The translations under genes were made by a program, and so were the position numbers. Under the pieces are notes generated by a model. The model had not been told where the DNA came from and did not search any database. It worked only from the letters and a program-made list of their open reading frames with translations. DNA of 64,000 nucleotides from JAGNKE01 sp965230245 (GTDB lineage: Bacteria; Pseudomonadota; Alphaproteobacteria; Micavibrionales; Micavibrionaceae): positions 1,302,001 to 1,366,000 of the forward strand of contig OZ246000.1 in the NCBI GenBank assembly GCA_965230245.1. The letters run 5' to 3'. Position 1 is the stretch's first letter; each line of letters starts with the position of its first letter. Of this stretch, positions 11,301-17,831 are shown piece by piece.

Positions 11301-11898
11301 CGTCAACGAAACGCTCGGCTCGACAACATTCTCAGGTTACCAGCCTGAAGGAAGCTTCTACGTGCGCTTTGAAGACGGTGCGATACTTGACGAGCTTGGC
11401 AATGTGATTGTGATTGACGGCCTGAACGCCAGTTTTGAAGGTCTCATCCCTTCAGAGGAAGGAGGCGTATTGCCGCCAACATCACTCGAATTCATCGAAG
11501 AGCGTCTCTGGGATGCGGATGATCCTGTCGAAGATGGACGCGGCCAGATCTTTGTTGGTGTTGCACAAGACGGCTTGGACAACATTCAGGACTTTTTCAA
11601 TGACTTTGAAGGCGCTGGCCCGGAAGCAAGCGGTCTGAATGTGACCTTCCTCGGCCTGCCGAACGTTGACCGGCCGGAACCGCAGAATTTAGAACCTGCG
11701 GCAGGTGAAGGCGAAGAAGGCTCAAACGTTGCAGATATTGAACCCGCAGCAGGCGGCGACGAAGAGTCCGAGCAGGTCAACTGCTGGTCTGAACTGACAA
11801 ATACTTTGCAAAGCGGCAAATCCGCGTCTATATCGGATGACGGAACAGAGCAGAGCGTCATGAACCAGACCGCAAACTGCGGCGCTCAGCAAAGCTAA
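5368..11898 (+). CDS. Giant two-partner secretion exoprotein with right-handed beta-helix repeats (TpsA)
   Basis: 2176-residue secreted adhesin-like protein, substrate of the divergent TpsB. The ATG at 5368 is chosen because GAGGGA lies 7 bases upstream; a TTG at 5344 has no such site. An extended signal peptide ends near residue 38 (A-H-A). The TPS haemagglutination-activity domain follows (about residues 40-290), with S-L-F-V-G-R-V, Q-I-L-G-K-L-S-A-D-G-R-V and N-G-V-F-F-G-Q patterns. From about residue 540 onward the protein is a run of parallel beta-helix rungs rich in D-D-G-I-E-V and D-G-I-H-V, including about five long modules of 80-90 residues encoded between 9580 and 10760. It is very acidic. 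The only two cysteines are near the C terminus, as in HMW1-type surface anchoring (inference). A strong terminator follows. Confidence 0.93.
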   Translation: MNTVTKTSDISVMRKLLLSTTALLAAGQVMHAGQAHAVDDYADWDDVQIVGGQATVNDTGLGSTTIDQSTMRAVGEATELHIGKMGDVKINQTSGDSLFVGRVIGNHSDPTQILGKLSADGRVMIIDRNGVFFGQNSTVDAAGISVTTGDVSNADIMDGDENFTFSNFGDGEIVLEGTMNIKDAGLAAFVAPTVRNSGVINAKMGKVVFASGETVTIDLYGDGLVEVAVDGELGSALLENKGTIDAGGGNVIMTAQSAKNIVDSVINNESIIKVTSVEQKGGKIILSGGDNGKVTNTGVLDASGAQGGSIDVTGQAIELGADSEIKANGTNGDAGEINVIADETLLVAGKLEALGNNKSGFIETSAADVDFDSSTDISAGKWLLDPTSINVGTELAAIIEDQLEDGDAEITTPDDDNTEQGAITFFTVVEWDTANTFTANAINDIRFNGNSGLNATGAGNIVLNAGDDIRMYDNAFGVKTNGGNVTFNAAEEVTMRAGGIDAGGGNILVNNMGGGFFGFEDSLSTSGTGTITLTQRQDNLENSLGQATIQNAIDALNNTGTGQNNLNVAAGTYTENLEINQANLLLIGEEGATLQAAEAGEALIEVRAASATIDPFVFDGLRLVNYGIRATGDGTHGLYVDGNTFRNFKKGGVYIGYSNGAAAYINNNTFEGTMGHGIRTGTLNNGSVVYITNNTFGSDEDPLNYVGIDIGVQRNSDILIDNNDIVAQELGINFEYLGNGSEVEVADNSIEGIDENGIKFLGIEDSTVLISSNDKIVSENGTGISVDSGKFNDKILNNSTITIDGNTEIAGYGSYGVDFYEGDLAGGSTINITNNEYIHGFFDGIYVGDDVFGGVTVNINGNGVGAIIDDEYVVYSGISTDLGNGISLYGVETSDIRNNVIDGVGTDGIHLDDFGQTWIAYNYIYNTGDDGIEAIYGDFASVYGNTIEGVGIMSPIIFAEGPEFLIEEEREFGADGIHLRNVGGIEILPPAAEEGKDGFGYGSYGADSEIFDNDISIVADDGIEVINGNVAYIGDNIIGHVDGDGIAVEGTYVTEINGNVITLAGENGIYVNGFFFDEFPDDDDDEPLFLTLDDEYFNQGVYAGIFNNKILLTGSDGIEVFNIGGDFVPGDIDLVGAPDTGAYGWAVNIQGNEVAMTGDNGILAYSNDSVRAHENDIFMAGMGPDLGFTIDSINAFAAGIPPIFETPVLLAGNSDDWVGGGGDGEFSWLWGNGHGIAVYGTLGYGPTGESVDIQYNTVEATGGHGINVELADSARISYNNISYTGLEYTEFADASDMLDLLSSGPFDDHSGYFDPEEPVDTVESVVFIDSDDDEYGSGEYPSRRDLWTASGENINTILKEYITFGSEIEYDSYDGINVESVGSDIIVVPAIASGGVSVTPYDIPYAVTIQGNTIDHTGDDGIEVLFSGRTLIGGYGELEGNTITNAGYGFSSGGYGPDYKGADGIHVSEVFIDGFFPWVSEAGEGSYGSGDDPVEGYYGYAVDVIGNTIDNTQDDGVEVVFSESTLIDGNTITNVGVNSSDYSGRDGDRGSDGIHVDGVGQLRLMRANVEAGYGDSGLDHGGEIDPYAVVIIGNTIDSTQDDGIEVLNSGRTRIGGFTEGEENTISNVGVSYYDGDYGADGIHVRNVFSDVIFARPTLGGSVVQDPTDHFYDVQIINNSVTGTQDDGIEVLYSGDTLIQGNTLTDIGFVGPSIPLIEAFYIGDYESDYEYDGADGIHVVSEGDRMVRRVDIIEGPVYADYGYGTKVAIIDNTVTNAADDGIDTEGVNELLVDINTIEGAMDDGIRIIGYGGYGEVVSPEEELSVALAPQEIGFGGYEAVISSNGVTASGSDGIQTSGYDETEITGNTVVESTENGVYVSGFYNGNVLFQGNVLVNNGGFETIEGEEFLIGAGARFESGNIDFSDTTSPNIFINTTGEKAVAMQFDPAMMEDIYYYDKIAKIALEEIVPMEPILANLTIVNETLGSTTFSGYQPEGSFYVRFEDGAILDELGNVIVIDGLNASFEGLIPSEEGGVLPPTSLEFIEERLWDADDPVEDGRGQIFVGVAQDGLDNIQDFFNDFEGAGPEASGLNVTFLGLPNVDRPEPQNLEPAAGEGEEGSNVADIEPAAGGDEESEQVNCWSELTNTLQSGKSASISDDGTEQSVMNQTANCGAQQS

Positions 11899-11917
11899 TG
11901 ATGAATTTTTAAAGATA

Positions 11918-11946
11918 AAAGCCCCCGAAAATCGGGGGCTTTTTCT
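11918..11946 (+). terminator. Rho-independent terminator of tpsA
   Basis: GC-rich stem AAAGCCCCCGA/TCGGGGGCTTT with a short A loop and a following T-rich tract, 20 bp after the tpsA stop codon. Classical intrinsic terminator. Confidence 0.92.
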
Positions 11947-12031
11947 TTTGTTAACTTTTTTATGTGATAAAGTACTTGCAAAGGCATGGGTAATTGCGCT
12001 TAATTTAGAAAAAATTTTAAAAAACAGGGGG

Positions 12032-12071
12032 TTGCACTCGTGCCATTTTCTGTCAAAATAAGGCACTGCAA
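12032..12071 (+). promoter_or_regulatory. Bulged inverted repeat and possible promoter before the unknown gene at 12104
   Basis: TTGCA-CTC-GTGCC at 12032-12044 pairs with GGCACTGCAA at 12062-12071, leaving a 3-base bulge and a 17-base loop. TTGCAC (12032-12037) also resembles a -35 box, with CAAAAT 16 bases later as a poor -10. Either reading fits a regulatory role for the gene starting 33 bp downstream. Confidence 0.3.
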
Positions 12072-12103
12072 CACTTCTGGATAGAATTTAAGGTATCTCA
12101 AAG

Positions 12104-12724
12104 ATGTATGAAGACAATAACTGGAATGCTGTGACGGGTGATGAGCTTGCCGGTTTTCTTGATCAAATTAATCCGATTGATGGAAAATACCGTACGTCTC
12201 CGCAAAGCACTCAGGTTCACTGGCGTACGCTTCCGTTTTACGAGACAGTCGCACTGATCCGCGTAAACGACCCGAACTGGGTAAACAAGAAGCTGAACAT
12301 CTATTATCTGACCGATCAGGGGAATTTGTTCCGCCTGAACGGAACATCCCCGCCGATCCACGAAGTGAACAACAAGGCACCGATCAAACTGAACGAAGAC
12401 AACGTTCTTGATTACCTCAAATTCTTCTGTTTCTTTGTCCGCGGTGAAGAGGGACCGTTCTACATCGCTGAAGACATCGCAGATCCGAACATGCCCTCTG
12501 AAATGGACGATACGACACGTTCCGTGATTGAGGGAACGGTTCGCCCGTCAAGCTTTGAAGGCATGAACGAGCAAGGCCACTTCCTCTGTGATGCGGTTGT
12601 GTTCTATTCCAACGCTCTGTTTATCGCAAACTTCGCCATCCAGCACACAGGCATGATCGAAATGCTGCGTGATGAGCCGATCGCAGGCGACCTGAAAGCG
12701 AAGATTAACCGACCGATTGCCTAA
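12104..12724 (+). CDS. Conserved-looking hypothetical protein, 206 aa
   Basis: Not recognised. The protein appears soluble, with no signal peptide or membrane segment, and is rich in aromatic residues (for example W-R-T-L-P-F-Y-E-T-V and D-Y-L-K-F-F-C-F-F-V). It has a compact globular look with a hydrophobic core, so it is probably a real gene: codon use matches its neighbours and there is no competing frame. It stands alone between the tpsA terminator and a stem-loop ahead of the ubiH-like gene. Its closeness to the TPS locus is suggestive but unproven as a functional link. Confidence 0.75.
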   Translation: MYEDNNWNAVTGDELAGFLDQINPIDGKYRTSPQSTQVHWRTLPFYETVALIRVNDPNWVNKKLNIYYLTDQGNLFRLNGTSPPIHEVNNKAPIKLNEDNVLDYLKFFCFFVRGEEGPFYIAEDIADPNMPSEMDDTTRSVIEGTVRPSSFEGMNEQGHFLCDAVVFYSNALFIANFAIQHTGMIEMLRDEPIAGDLKAKINRPIA

Positions 12725-12782
12725 AAGTCTGGTCTTTGGCGCGTTCGGTAAAAGTTAAATCATATGAAATCCGAATGATCAT

Positions 12783-12808
12783 GCATTGCCGCAAAACCGT
12801 GGCAATGC
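12783..12808 (+). terminator. Stem-loop after the unknown gene
   Basis: Perfect 8-bp arms GCATTGCC and GGCAATGC around a 10-base loop, 58 bp after the preceding stop and about 40 bp before the hydroxylase start. There is no T-tract, so it may be a factor-dependent terminator or a leader structure. Confidence 0.4.
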
Positions 12809-12850
12809 TAAACCGTATATGAGTTTAATTGAGACGAGGCAGCCCAACCC

Positions 12851-14041
12851 ATGCCATATCACACGGAATTCGATATCATTATTATCGGCGGCGGCCTTTC
12901 GGGTTTATCACTGGCGTGTTTGCTCGGCGTAAATAAAGACCTGCGCATCGCCTGTATCGACCGTGACAGCATGGAAAACCAGCTCAAGGAAGATACCCGC
13001 ACAACGGCCATTTCTTACGGCTCCAGCCAGATCCTTGGCCGTGCAGGCCTCTGGCAGGATTTGGAGAAAAAGGGCTGCCCCATTGAAGATATCCGCGTTC
13101 TGGACGGCAATACCTCTGTACTTTTGCAATTTCTGAGCGAAGAGGTGGAAGATAAAAGCTTCGGCTGGATTTTGGCCAATACCGATATCCGTAAAACCCT
13201 GTTTAAGAAAATTGAAAAACTGGACAATGTTACCCATATTGCGCCGGCCATGTGCAAGGGGTTCGACAACGACCATGACTACGCATACGCACTGATGGAA
13301 AGCGGCCAGAAAATTCGTGCAAAGCTTATTGTCGGAGCGGACGGACGGCAATCCGCCGTGCGAAAGTGGCTGGATATCCCCGCCCGCCAGTGGAGCTATA
13401 ATCAGCGCGCAGTGGTCTGTGTGGTTGCACACGAAAATTCACATGATAACAAGGCTGTAGAGCATTTCTTCCCCGATGGGCCTTTCGCAATTCTACCCAT
13501 GAATGACAACAAAAAAGGACGTCATTGCTCCTCACTGGTTTTCACCGAACACGGCCCGCAGAGAAAATCTCTCATGCGCCTGAGCGATGAGGAGTTTTAT
13601 AGCGCCGTTGCAGAAAAATTCCCCGAAGAGTACGGCGAAATCGAAGTTATCAGCGAACGCAAGGCCTATCCGCTCTCTCTCGTCCATGCCTCGCGTTATA
13701 TCGGCCATCGCATGGTTCTGGTCGCGGACGCCGCGCATGGAATCCACCCGATCGCGGGGCAGGGTCTGAATTTAGGCTTCCGCGATATCGGCGAACTGGC
13801 CAATCTGGTTCTGGAAGCCGCAGAATACGGAGAAGATGTCGGCAGTGATACCCTGCTGGAAACTTATCAGCGCCGCCGCAGGCCCGACAATATGGCGATG
13901 GTGGCGATGACCGACGGCCTCGTGCGCCTTTTCTCTAATAATATCCTGCCTGTCAAGCTGGCCCGCCGCATCGGCCTTAAAGTTGTCGGGAAACTGCCGC
14001 CTGCCAAGCGTTTCTTCATGCGCCGCGCCATGGGCGAATAG
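12851..14041 (+). CDS. UbiH/UbiF/VisC/COQ6-family FAD hydroxylase
   Basis: Flavin-dependent monooxygenase probably hydroxylating the aromatic ring during ubiquinone biosynthesis. 396 residues, normal for the family. The dinucleotide-binding G13-G-G-x-S-G18 motif follows an initial beta strand; the middle D-G motif reads V-G-A-D-G-R-Q-S-A-V-R; the second FAD-binding motif reads A-D-A-A-H-G-I-H-P-I-A-G-Q-G-L-N-L-G. These three motifs define class A monooxygenases of the ubiquinone group. Which ring position it acts on (UbiH, UbiF or UbiI type) cannot be decided here. It is monocistronic, with its own stem-loop upstream and the rpmH promoter just downstream. Confidence 0.88.
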   Translation: MPYHTEFDIIIIGGGLSGLSLACLLGVNKDLRIACIDRDSMENQLKEDTRTTAISYGSSQILGRAGLWQDLEKKGCPIEDIRVLDGNTSVLLQFLSEEVEDKSFGWILANTDIRKTLFKKIEKLDNVTHIAPAMCKGFDNDHDYAYALMESGQKIRAKLIVGADGRQSAVRKWLDIPARQWSYNQRAVVCVVAHENSHDNKAVEHFFPDGPFAILPMNDNKKGRHCSSLVFTEHGPQRKSLMRLSDEEFYSAVAEKFPEEYGEIEVISERKAYPLSLVHASRYIGHRMVLVADAAHGIHPIAGQGLNLGFRDIGELANLVLEAAEYGEDVGSDTLLETYQRRRRPDNMAMVAMTDGLVRLFSNNILPVKLARRIGLKVVGKLPPAKRFFMRRAMGE

Positions 14042-14096
14042 CAGGGCTCTGCCCTTCGAAAGGCGTATTTTTATCAAAAAAACCACCATCCCGTAT

Positions 14097-14125
14097 TTGA
14101 CAAGAACGGCTGGAATAGCTATAAA
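14097..14125 (+). promoter_or_regulatory. Sigma-70 promoter of the rpmH operon
   Basis: TTGACA at 14097-14102, a 17-base spacer and TATAAA at 14120-14125, almost a full consensus. It lies 87 bp before the rpmH start and probably drives rpmH-rnpA-yidD-yidC and possibly engB. Confidence 0.8.
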
Positions 14126-14211
14126 CCTCGTTCTTATAAATGATTAGGAATTCATGTTCCCTCGCATCGCATAAGACAATGTGACGGAACGCAGGCAAAA
14201 AGGGTCGAAAA

Positions 14212-14346
14212 ATGAAAAGAACATTCCAACCAAGCCGCCTTGTTCGCAAACGCCGCCACGGTTTCCGTGCCCGCATGGCAACAAAAAAAGGCCGCGCAAT
14301 CCTTTCACGTCGTCGTTCAAAGGGCCGTAAGCGTCTGAGCGCATAA
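14212..14346 (+). CDS. rpmH: 50S ribosomal protein L34
   Basis: 44-residue, strongly basic protein starting M-K-R-T-F-Q-P-S and continuing with R-K-R-R-H-G-F-R-A-R-M and a C-terminal R-R-R-S-K-G-R-K-R-L-S-A, the textbook L34 sequence. It sits in the large ribosomal subunit. It lies 28 bp before rnpA, the near-universal bacterial arrangement, and behind a consensus promoter. Confidence 0.97.
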   Translation: MKRTFQPSRLVRKRRHGFRARMATKKGRAILSRRRSKGRKRLSA

Positions 14347-14374
14347 TCGCCGGATTAACACTGGCGAAGGTCTC

Positions 14375-14743
14375 ATGCAGGCGCACAAAGAAGACACACG
14401 CAAACTCCGTATGCTGAAAACGCGTTCGGAGTTTTTGCATGTCAGGAACAAAGGCAAAAAATGGGTCTCCCACGGCCTCATCCTGCAAGTCTGCTTGAAT
14501 GACGGTCAGGGCATCCGTATCGGCTTCACGGTGAGTAAAAAAGTCGATAAATCCGCCGTAAAGCGCAACCGCATCAAGCGCCGTTTGCGTGCAGCAGCAG
14601 CGGATATTTTGCCGCAATATGCATCAGACAACACCGACTACGTCCTGATCGGCCGCCCGCAAACCGCAATTCGACCCTATGAATCTTTGAAAAATGATCT
14701 AAAGTGGTGCCTGAAAAAAATGGGATATGATAAAAAGCCTTAA
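14375..14743 (+). CDS. rnpA: Ribonuclease P protein component
   Basis: Protein subunit of RNase P, which assists the catalytic RNA in cutting the 5' leader from pre-tRNA. 122 residues, normal length. The conserved basic R-N-R motif region is present as K-R-N-R-I-K-R-R-L-R, preceded by the G-F-T-V-S-K-K strand typical of the family. It follows rpmH and its 3' end overlaps the yidD start region by up to 17 bases, suggesting translational coupling. Confidence 0.95.
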   Translation: MQAHKEDTRKLRMLKTRSEFLHVRNKGKKWVSHGLILQVCLNDGQGIRIGFTVSKKVDKSAVKRNRIKRRLRAAAADILPQYASDNTDYVLIGRPQTAIRPYESLKNDLKWCLKKMGYDKKP

Positions 14744-15074
14744 AATGGACCGTATATTTTCAAAACTGTTTCAGGTGCTTATCCGCATTTATGCCATTGC
14801 CGTTTCGCCCCTCATGTGGCGGAATTGCCGCTTTTACCCGACCTGCTCATGCTACGCGCATCAGGCACTGGAAAAACACGGCACGTTGAAGGGCTTGGTT
14901 TTGGCAACAATACGCATTCTGAAATGCCATCCTTGGTACAAAACCAACTGGAATGACCCTGTACCCGAACGGTTTACATGGGGCGATCTGATGCGCTATA
15001 ACCGCTCAGGCTCCGACAAAGTGGCTGATCATTCGGATGACCGCGGCACGCTGGCCAAGGCCGATAGCAAATAA
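14727..15074 (+). CDS. yidD: Membrane protein insertion efficiency factor YidD
   Basis: Small membrane-associated protein that helps YidC/Sec insertion of inner-membrane proteins. It carries the family hallmark C-R-F-Y-P-T-C-S-x-Y-A and the later K-C-H-P-W. 115 residues from the ATG at 14727, which overlaps rnpA by 17 bases; an alternative ATG at 14745 just after the rnpA stop would shorten it by six residues. The C-terminal tail after about residue 88 is extra and charged. Confidence 0.93.
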   Translation: MIKSLKMDRIFSKLFQVLIRIYAIAVSPLMWRNCRFYPTCSCYAHQALEKHGTLKGLVLATIRILKCHPWYKTNWNDPVPERFTWGDLMRYNRSGSDKVADHSDDRGTLAKADSK

Positions 15075-15092
15075 GACAAAAAGAGCGCATCA

Positions 15093-17039
15093 ATGAACAA
15101 CAAAGAAAAAATGCATCCAGAGGATTTCCGCAACCTGATTATATTTGCGGTGCTGTCCCTTGCGCTCTGGTTTTTCTGGGAAAACTACATCAACAAACCG
15201 CAACGCGAAGCCCTCATCGCCGCGAACAAAGCCAAAAAAGAACTGCTGATCGAAAAACCCGAGCTTCTTGAGCCTGTCACATACGATGACCGCCGCGATA
15301 TCATTCAGGGTGCGTCCGACGCCCGCATTAAGGTCGAAAACGAAAACATCTTCGGCTCCATATCCTTAAAGGGCGGACGCATCGACGACATCAGCCTCAA
15401 GGAATACTTTCAGACTTTGGAAAAAGAAGAAAACGTCAATCTTCTTTCCCCTGAAAGAACGCTAAATTCCCGCTACGTGAACTACGGATGGGTGTCCGAG
15501 GATAAAAACCTGAAACTCCCCGGCCCGAACACAGTCTGGGAGGTGCAGGGAAGCCGTGAACTTCGCCCCGGCAATCCGGTCACTTTGTATTGGAAAAACG
15601 GACAGGGACAAATTTTTGAGCGCCTTCTGACCCTCGATGAAAATTACGTCCTGAAGATTACGCAGCGCATCCACAATCAATCCCCGAATGCCATTGTTGT
15701 TAAACCTTACGCGCTTGTGACGCAAACGGGCATACCCACACGTTTTACAGGCCGCTGGATTGCGTATGAAGGGCCTATGGCTTACGTCGGAGGCGAGCTT
15801 GTCCAAACATCCTATTCGGAAATGGAAAGCGAAAAAACCATTCGCCGTAGCTCGGATACGGGCTGGATCGGGATCACCGACAAATACTGGCTGACCGCAC
15901 TTATTCCGCAACAAAACGCGGCGACAGGATTCCGTTTCCACTTTACGGCTGATCCCGTGCATAAGGAAAAATATCGTTACCAGACTGATTTTACCGGCGA
16001 TGCCCAGATCATTTCCGCCAACAGCTCAACCGAATATGCCTTTGACCTTTTTGTTGGCGCAAAAAAAGTGGAGTTGCTCGAAGAATACGAAAGAACACTG
16101 CAGATCAAAAACCTCGACCTCGCCGTCGATTTTGGCTGGTTCTGGTTCCTGACCTATCCGTTCTTTAAGGCGCTGCACTACCTTGGTCTGATGGTCGGCA
16201 ACATGGGCGTGGCAATTATCATTCTGACGATCTGCCTGCGCATGGCGGTCTACCCTCTGACACGTACGACATTCCGCTCCTTCGCAAAAATGAAGGTCGT
16301 CTCCCCGCAAATTCTCGAAATCCGTGACAAATTCGGTGATGATAAAGAACGCATGCAAAAGGAAATCGTGGAACTTTACCAGCGTGAAGGTGTAAACCCT
16401 CTGGCCGGATGCTTCCCGATCTTGCTGCAAATCCCGATCTTCTTCTCGCTTTACAAGATTATTCTGGTCACGATTGAGCTGCGTCATGCTCCATTTTTCG
16501 GCTGGATTCAGGATCTATCCGCGCGCGATCCGACATCAATATTCAACCTCTTCGGCCTTATCCCGTGGGATCCGCCATCTATCTTGATGATCGGGGCGTG
16601 GCCGTGCGCGATGCTCTGCGTGATGTTGGTTCAAAAACGCCTGACCCCGCCGCCGCAAGACGCGATCCAGCGCGATATGCGCAACTGGTTCCCATTCATC
16701 ATCACCTTTGTGATGTCAGGCTTTGCGGCCGGACTGGTCATCTACTGGACATTCAGTGCGTTGATCTCCATCCTTCAGCAAACCTACATCATGAAACAAC
16801 TCGGCGTGCCGATTTACATCTTTGAAAAAGATAAATTCGAAGAAGCTCTTGAAAAGAAAATGGAAAAGGGTCCTGACGTTCACCCTCTCGCGGAAATGGC
16901 CGAAGAAGAGGTCGAGAAAGCCATGTTCGGCGAGCACGAAAACGAAGGCAACGAAACCGCAGAAGGTGAATCTGAGGGGGCTGACAACAAGCCCGACATC
17001 AAACCGCCCAAGAAAAAGAAAAAAAAGAAGAAGAAATAA
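15093..17039 (+). CDS. yidC: Membrane protein insertase YidC
   Basis: Inserts and folds inner-membrane proteins, alone or with SecYEG. 648 residues, somewhat long. An N-terminal membrane anchor (residues 12-30, F-R-N-L-I-I-F-A-V-L...) is followed by a large periplasmic beta domain (to about residue 350) and the conserved 60KD_IMP core with five membrane segments, including G-C-F-P-I-L-L-Q-I-P-I-F-F-S-L-Y and the hydrophilic-groove arginine region R-T-T-F-R-S-F-A. The C-terminal tail is acidic and then ends in a run of lysines, as in YidC proteins whose tail helps bind ribosomes. It follows yidD by 18 bp. Confidence 0.96.
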   Translation: MNNKEKMHPEDFRNLIIFAVLSLALWFFWENYINKPQREALIAANKAKKELLIEKPELLEPVTYDDRRDIIQGASDARIKVENENIFGSISLKGGRIDDISLKEYFQTLEKEENVNLLSPERTLNSRYVNYGWVSEDKNLKLPGPNTVWEVQGSRELRPGNPVTLYWKNGQGQIFERLLTLDENYVLKITQRIHNQSPNAIVVKPYALVTQTGIPTRFTGRWIAYEGPMAYVGGELVQTSYSEMESEKTIRRSSDTGWIGITDKYWLTALIPQQNAATGFRFHFTADPVHKEKYRYQTDFTGDAQIISANSSTEYAFDLFVGAKKVELLEEYERTLQIKNLDLAVDFGWFWFLTYPFFKALHYLGLMVGNMGVAIIILTICLRMAVYPLTRTTFRSFAKMKVVSPQILEIRDKFGDDKERMQKEIVELYQREGVNPLAGCFPILLQIPIFFSLYKIILVTIELRHAPFFGWIQDLSARDPTSIFNLFGLIPWDPPSILMIGAWPCAMLCVMLVQKRLTPPPQDAIQRDMRNWFPFIITFVMSGFAAGLVIYWTFSALISILQQTYIMKQLGVPIYIFEKDKFEEALEKKMEKGPDVHPLAEMAEEEVEKAMFGEHENEGNETAEGESEGADNKPDIKPPKKKKKKKKK

Positions 17040-17081
17040 CGCGCTGATGGCGTGAGTCGCTGACGTGTAAAGAGCCGTAAG

Positions 17082-17714
17082 ATGCAAGATGAGCTGACAA
17101 CACAAGAGATTGAAGCCGCCCGCATCCTGTTTGCCGGCGATTGCGAATTTATGCTGGGCGTCGCCGCCCTGAAGCAGTTGCCCGAACCCGACTGCTCGGA
17201 AGTCGCATTTGCGGGACGCTCAAATGTTGGAAAATCCACCTTGGTGAACGCCCTGACAGGCCGCAAAACACTTGCCCGAACATCAAACACGCCCGGCAGA
17301 ACCCAACAACTCAACTACTTCAATCTCGGTGACCAAATCTACCTTGTAGACATGCCGGGTTACGGCTATGCCAAAGTTTCTAAGGAGCAAATCGCACAAT
17401 GGACGGCACTGATCTTTAGCTATCTGCGCGGACGTCCCTCTTTACGCTGCGTCTTTATCCTGATCGATGCGCGCCACGGCCTAAAGGACTCGGATTTGGA
17501 ACTCATGAAAATGCTCGATGAAACGGCTGTGTCTTATCGCATTATCCTGACGAAGTCCGATAAGGTCAAAACCCAGCAACTCGAAAAAACCGTAAACAGC
17601 ATCACCGAAAAACTAAAAAAACACCCCGCCGCCTACCCTGAAGTCACCTGCACATCCTCCCACAAGGACAAGGGTATCGCCGAACTCCGTGCCATCATTG
17701 CACGCTATATATAA
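17082..17714 (+). CDS. engB: Ribosome biogenesis GTP-binding protein YihA/YsxC
   Basis: Essential-type small GTPase that assists assembly of the large ribosomal subunit. 210 residues. The G1 motif is G-R-S-N-V-G-K-S-T, switch region T-S-N-T-P-G-R-T-Q, G3 D-M-P-G-Y-G-Y-A and G4 T-K-S-D-K, all matching the YihA group. It is the last gene of the rpmH-rnpA-yidD-yidC-engB run, starting 42 bp after yidC. Confidence 0.95.
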   Translation: MQDELTTQEIEAARILFAGDCEFMLGVAALKQLPEPDCSEVAFAGRSNVGKSTLVNALTGRKTLARTSNTPGRTQQLNYFNLGDQIYLVDMPGYGYAKVSKEQIAQWTALIFSYLRGRPSLRCVFILIDARHGLKDSDLELMKMLDETAVSYRIILTKSDKVKTQQLEKTVNSITEKLKKHPAAYPEVTCTSSHKDKGIAELRAIIARYI

Positions 17715-17831
17715 AGGCAAAAAAAGGTTTTCCCGAACTATACACAACAAATGTTCCCTTTTTGTTTCTTTTTCTTTACGCTCTATGTAAGATAAATTTT
17801 CGAGAATTTCAGACAAAACATTGTAAGTATC

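Noticed and set aside
14042..14211. oriC next to rpmH-rnpA
   Set aside because: That arrangement exists in some bacteria, but here no DnaA boxes or dnaA gene are present and the space is a simple promoter region.
16999..17039. Assembly error in the poly-lysine end of yidC
   Set aside because: A/G-rich codons give a Lys run, but the frame closes normally and basic YidC tails are known.
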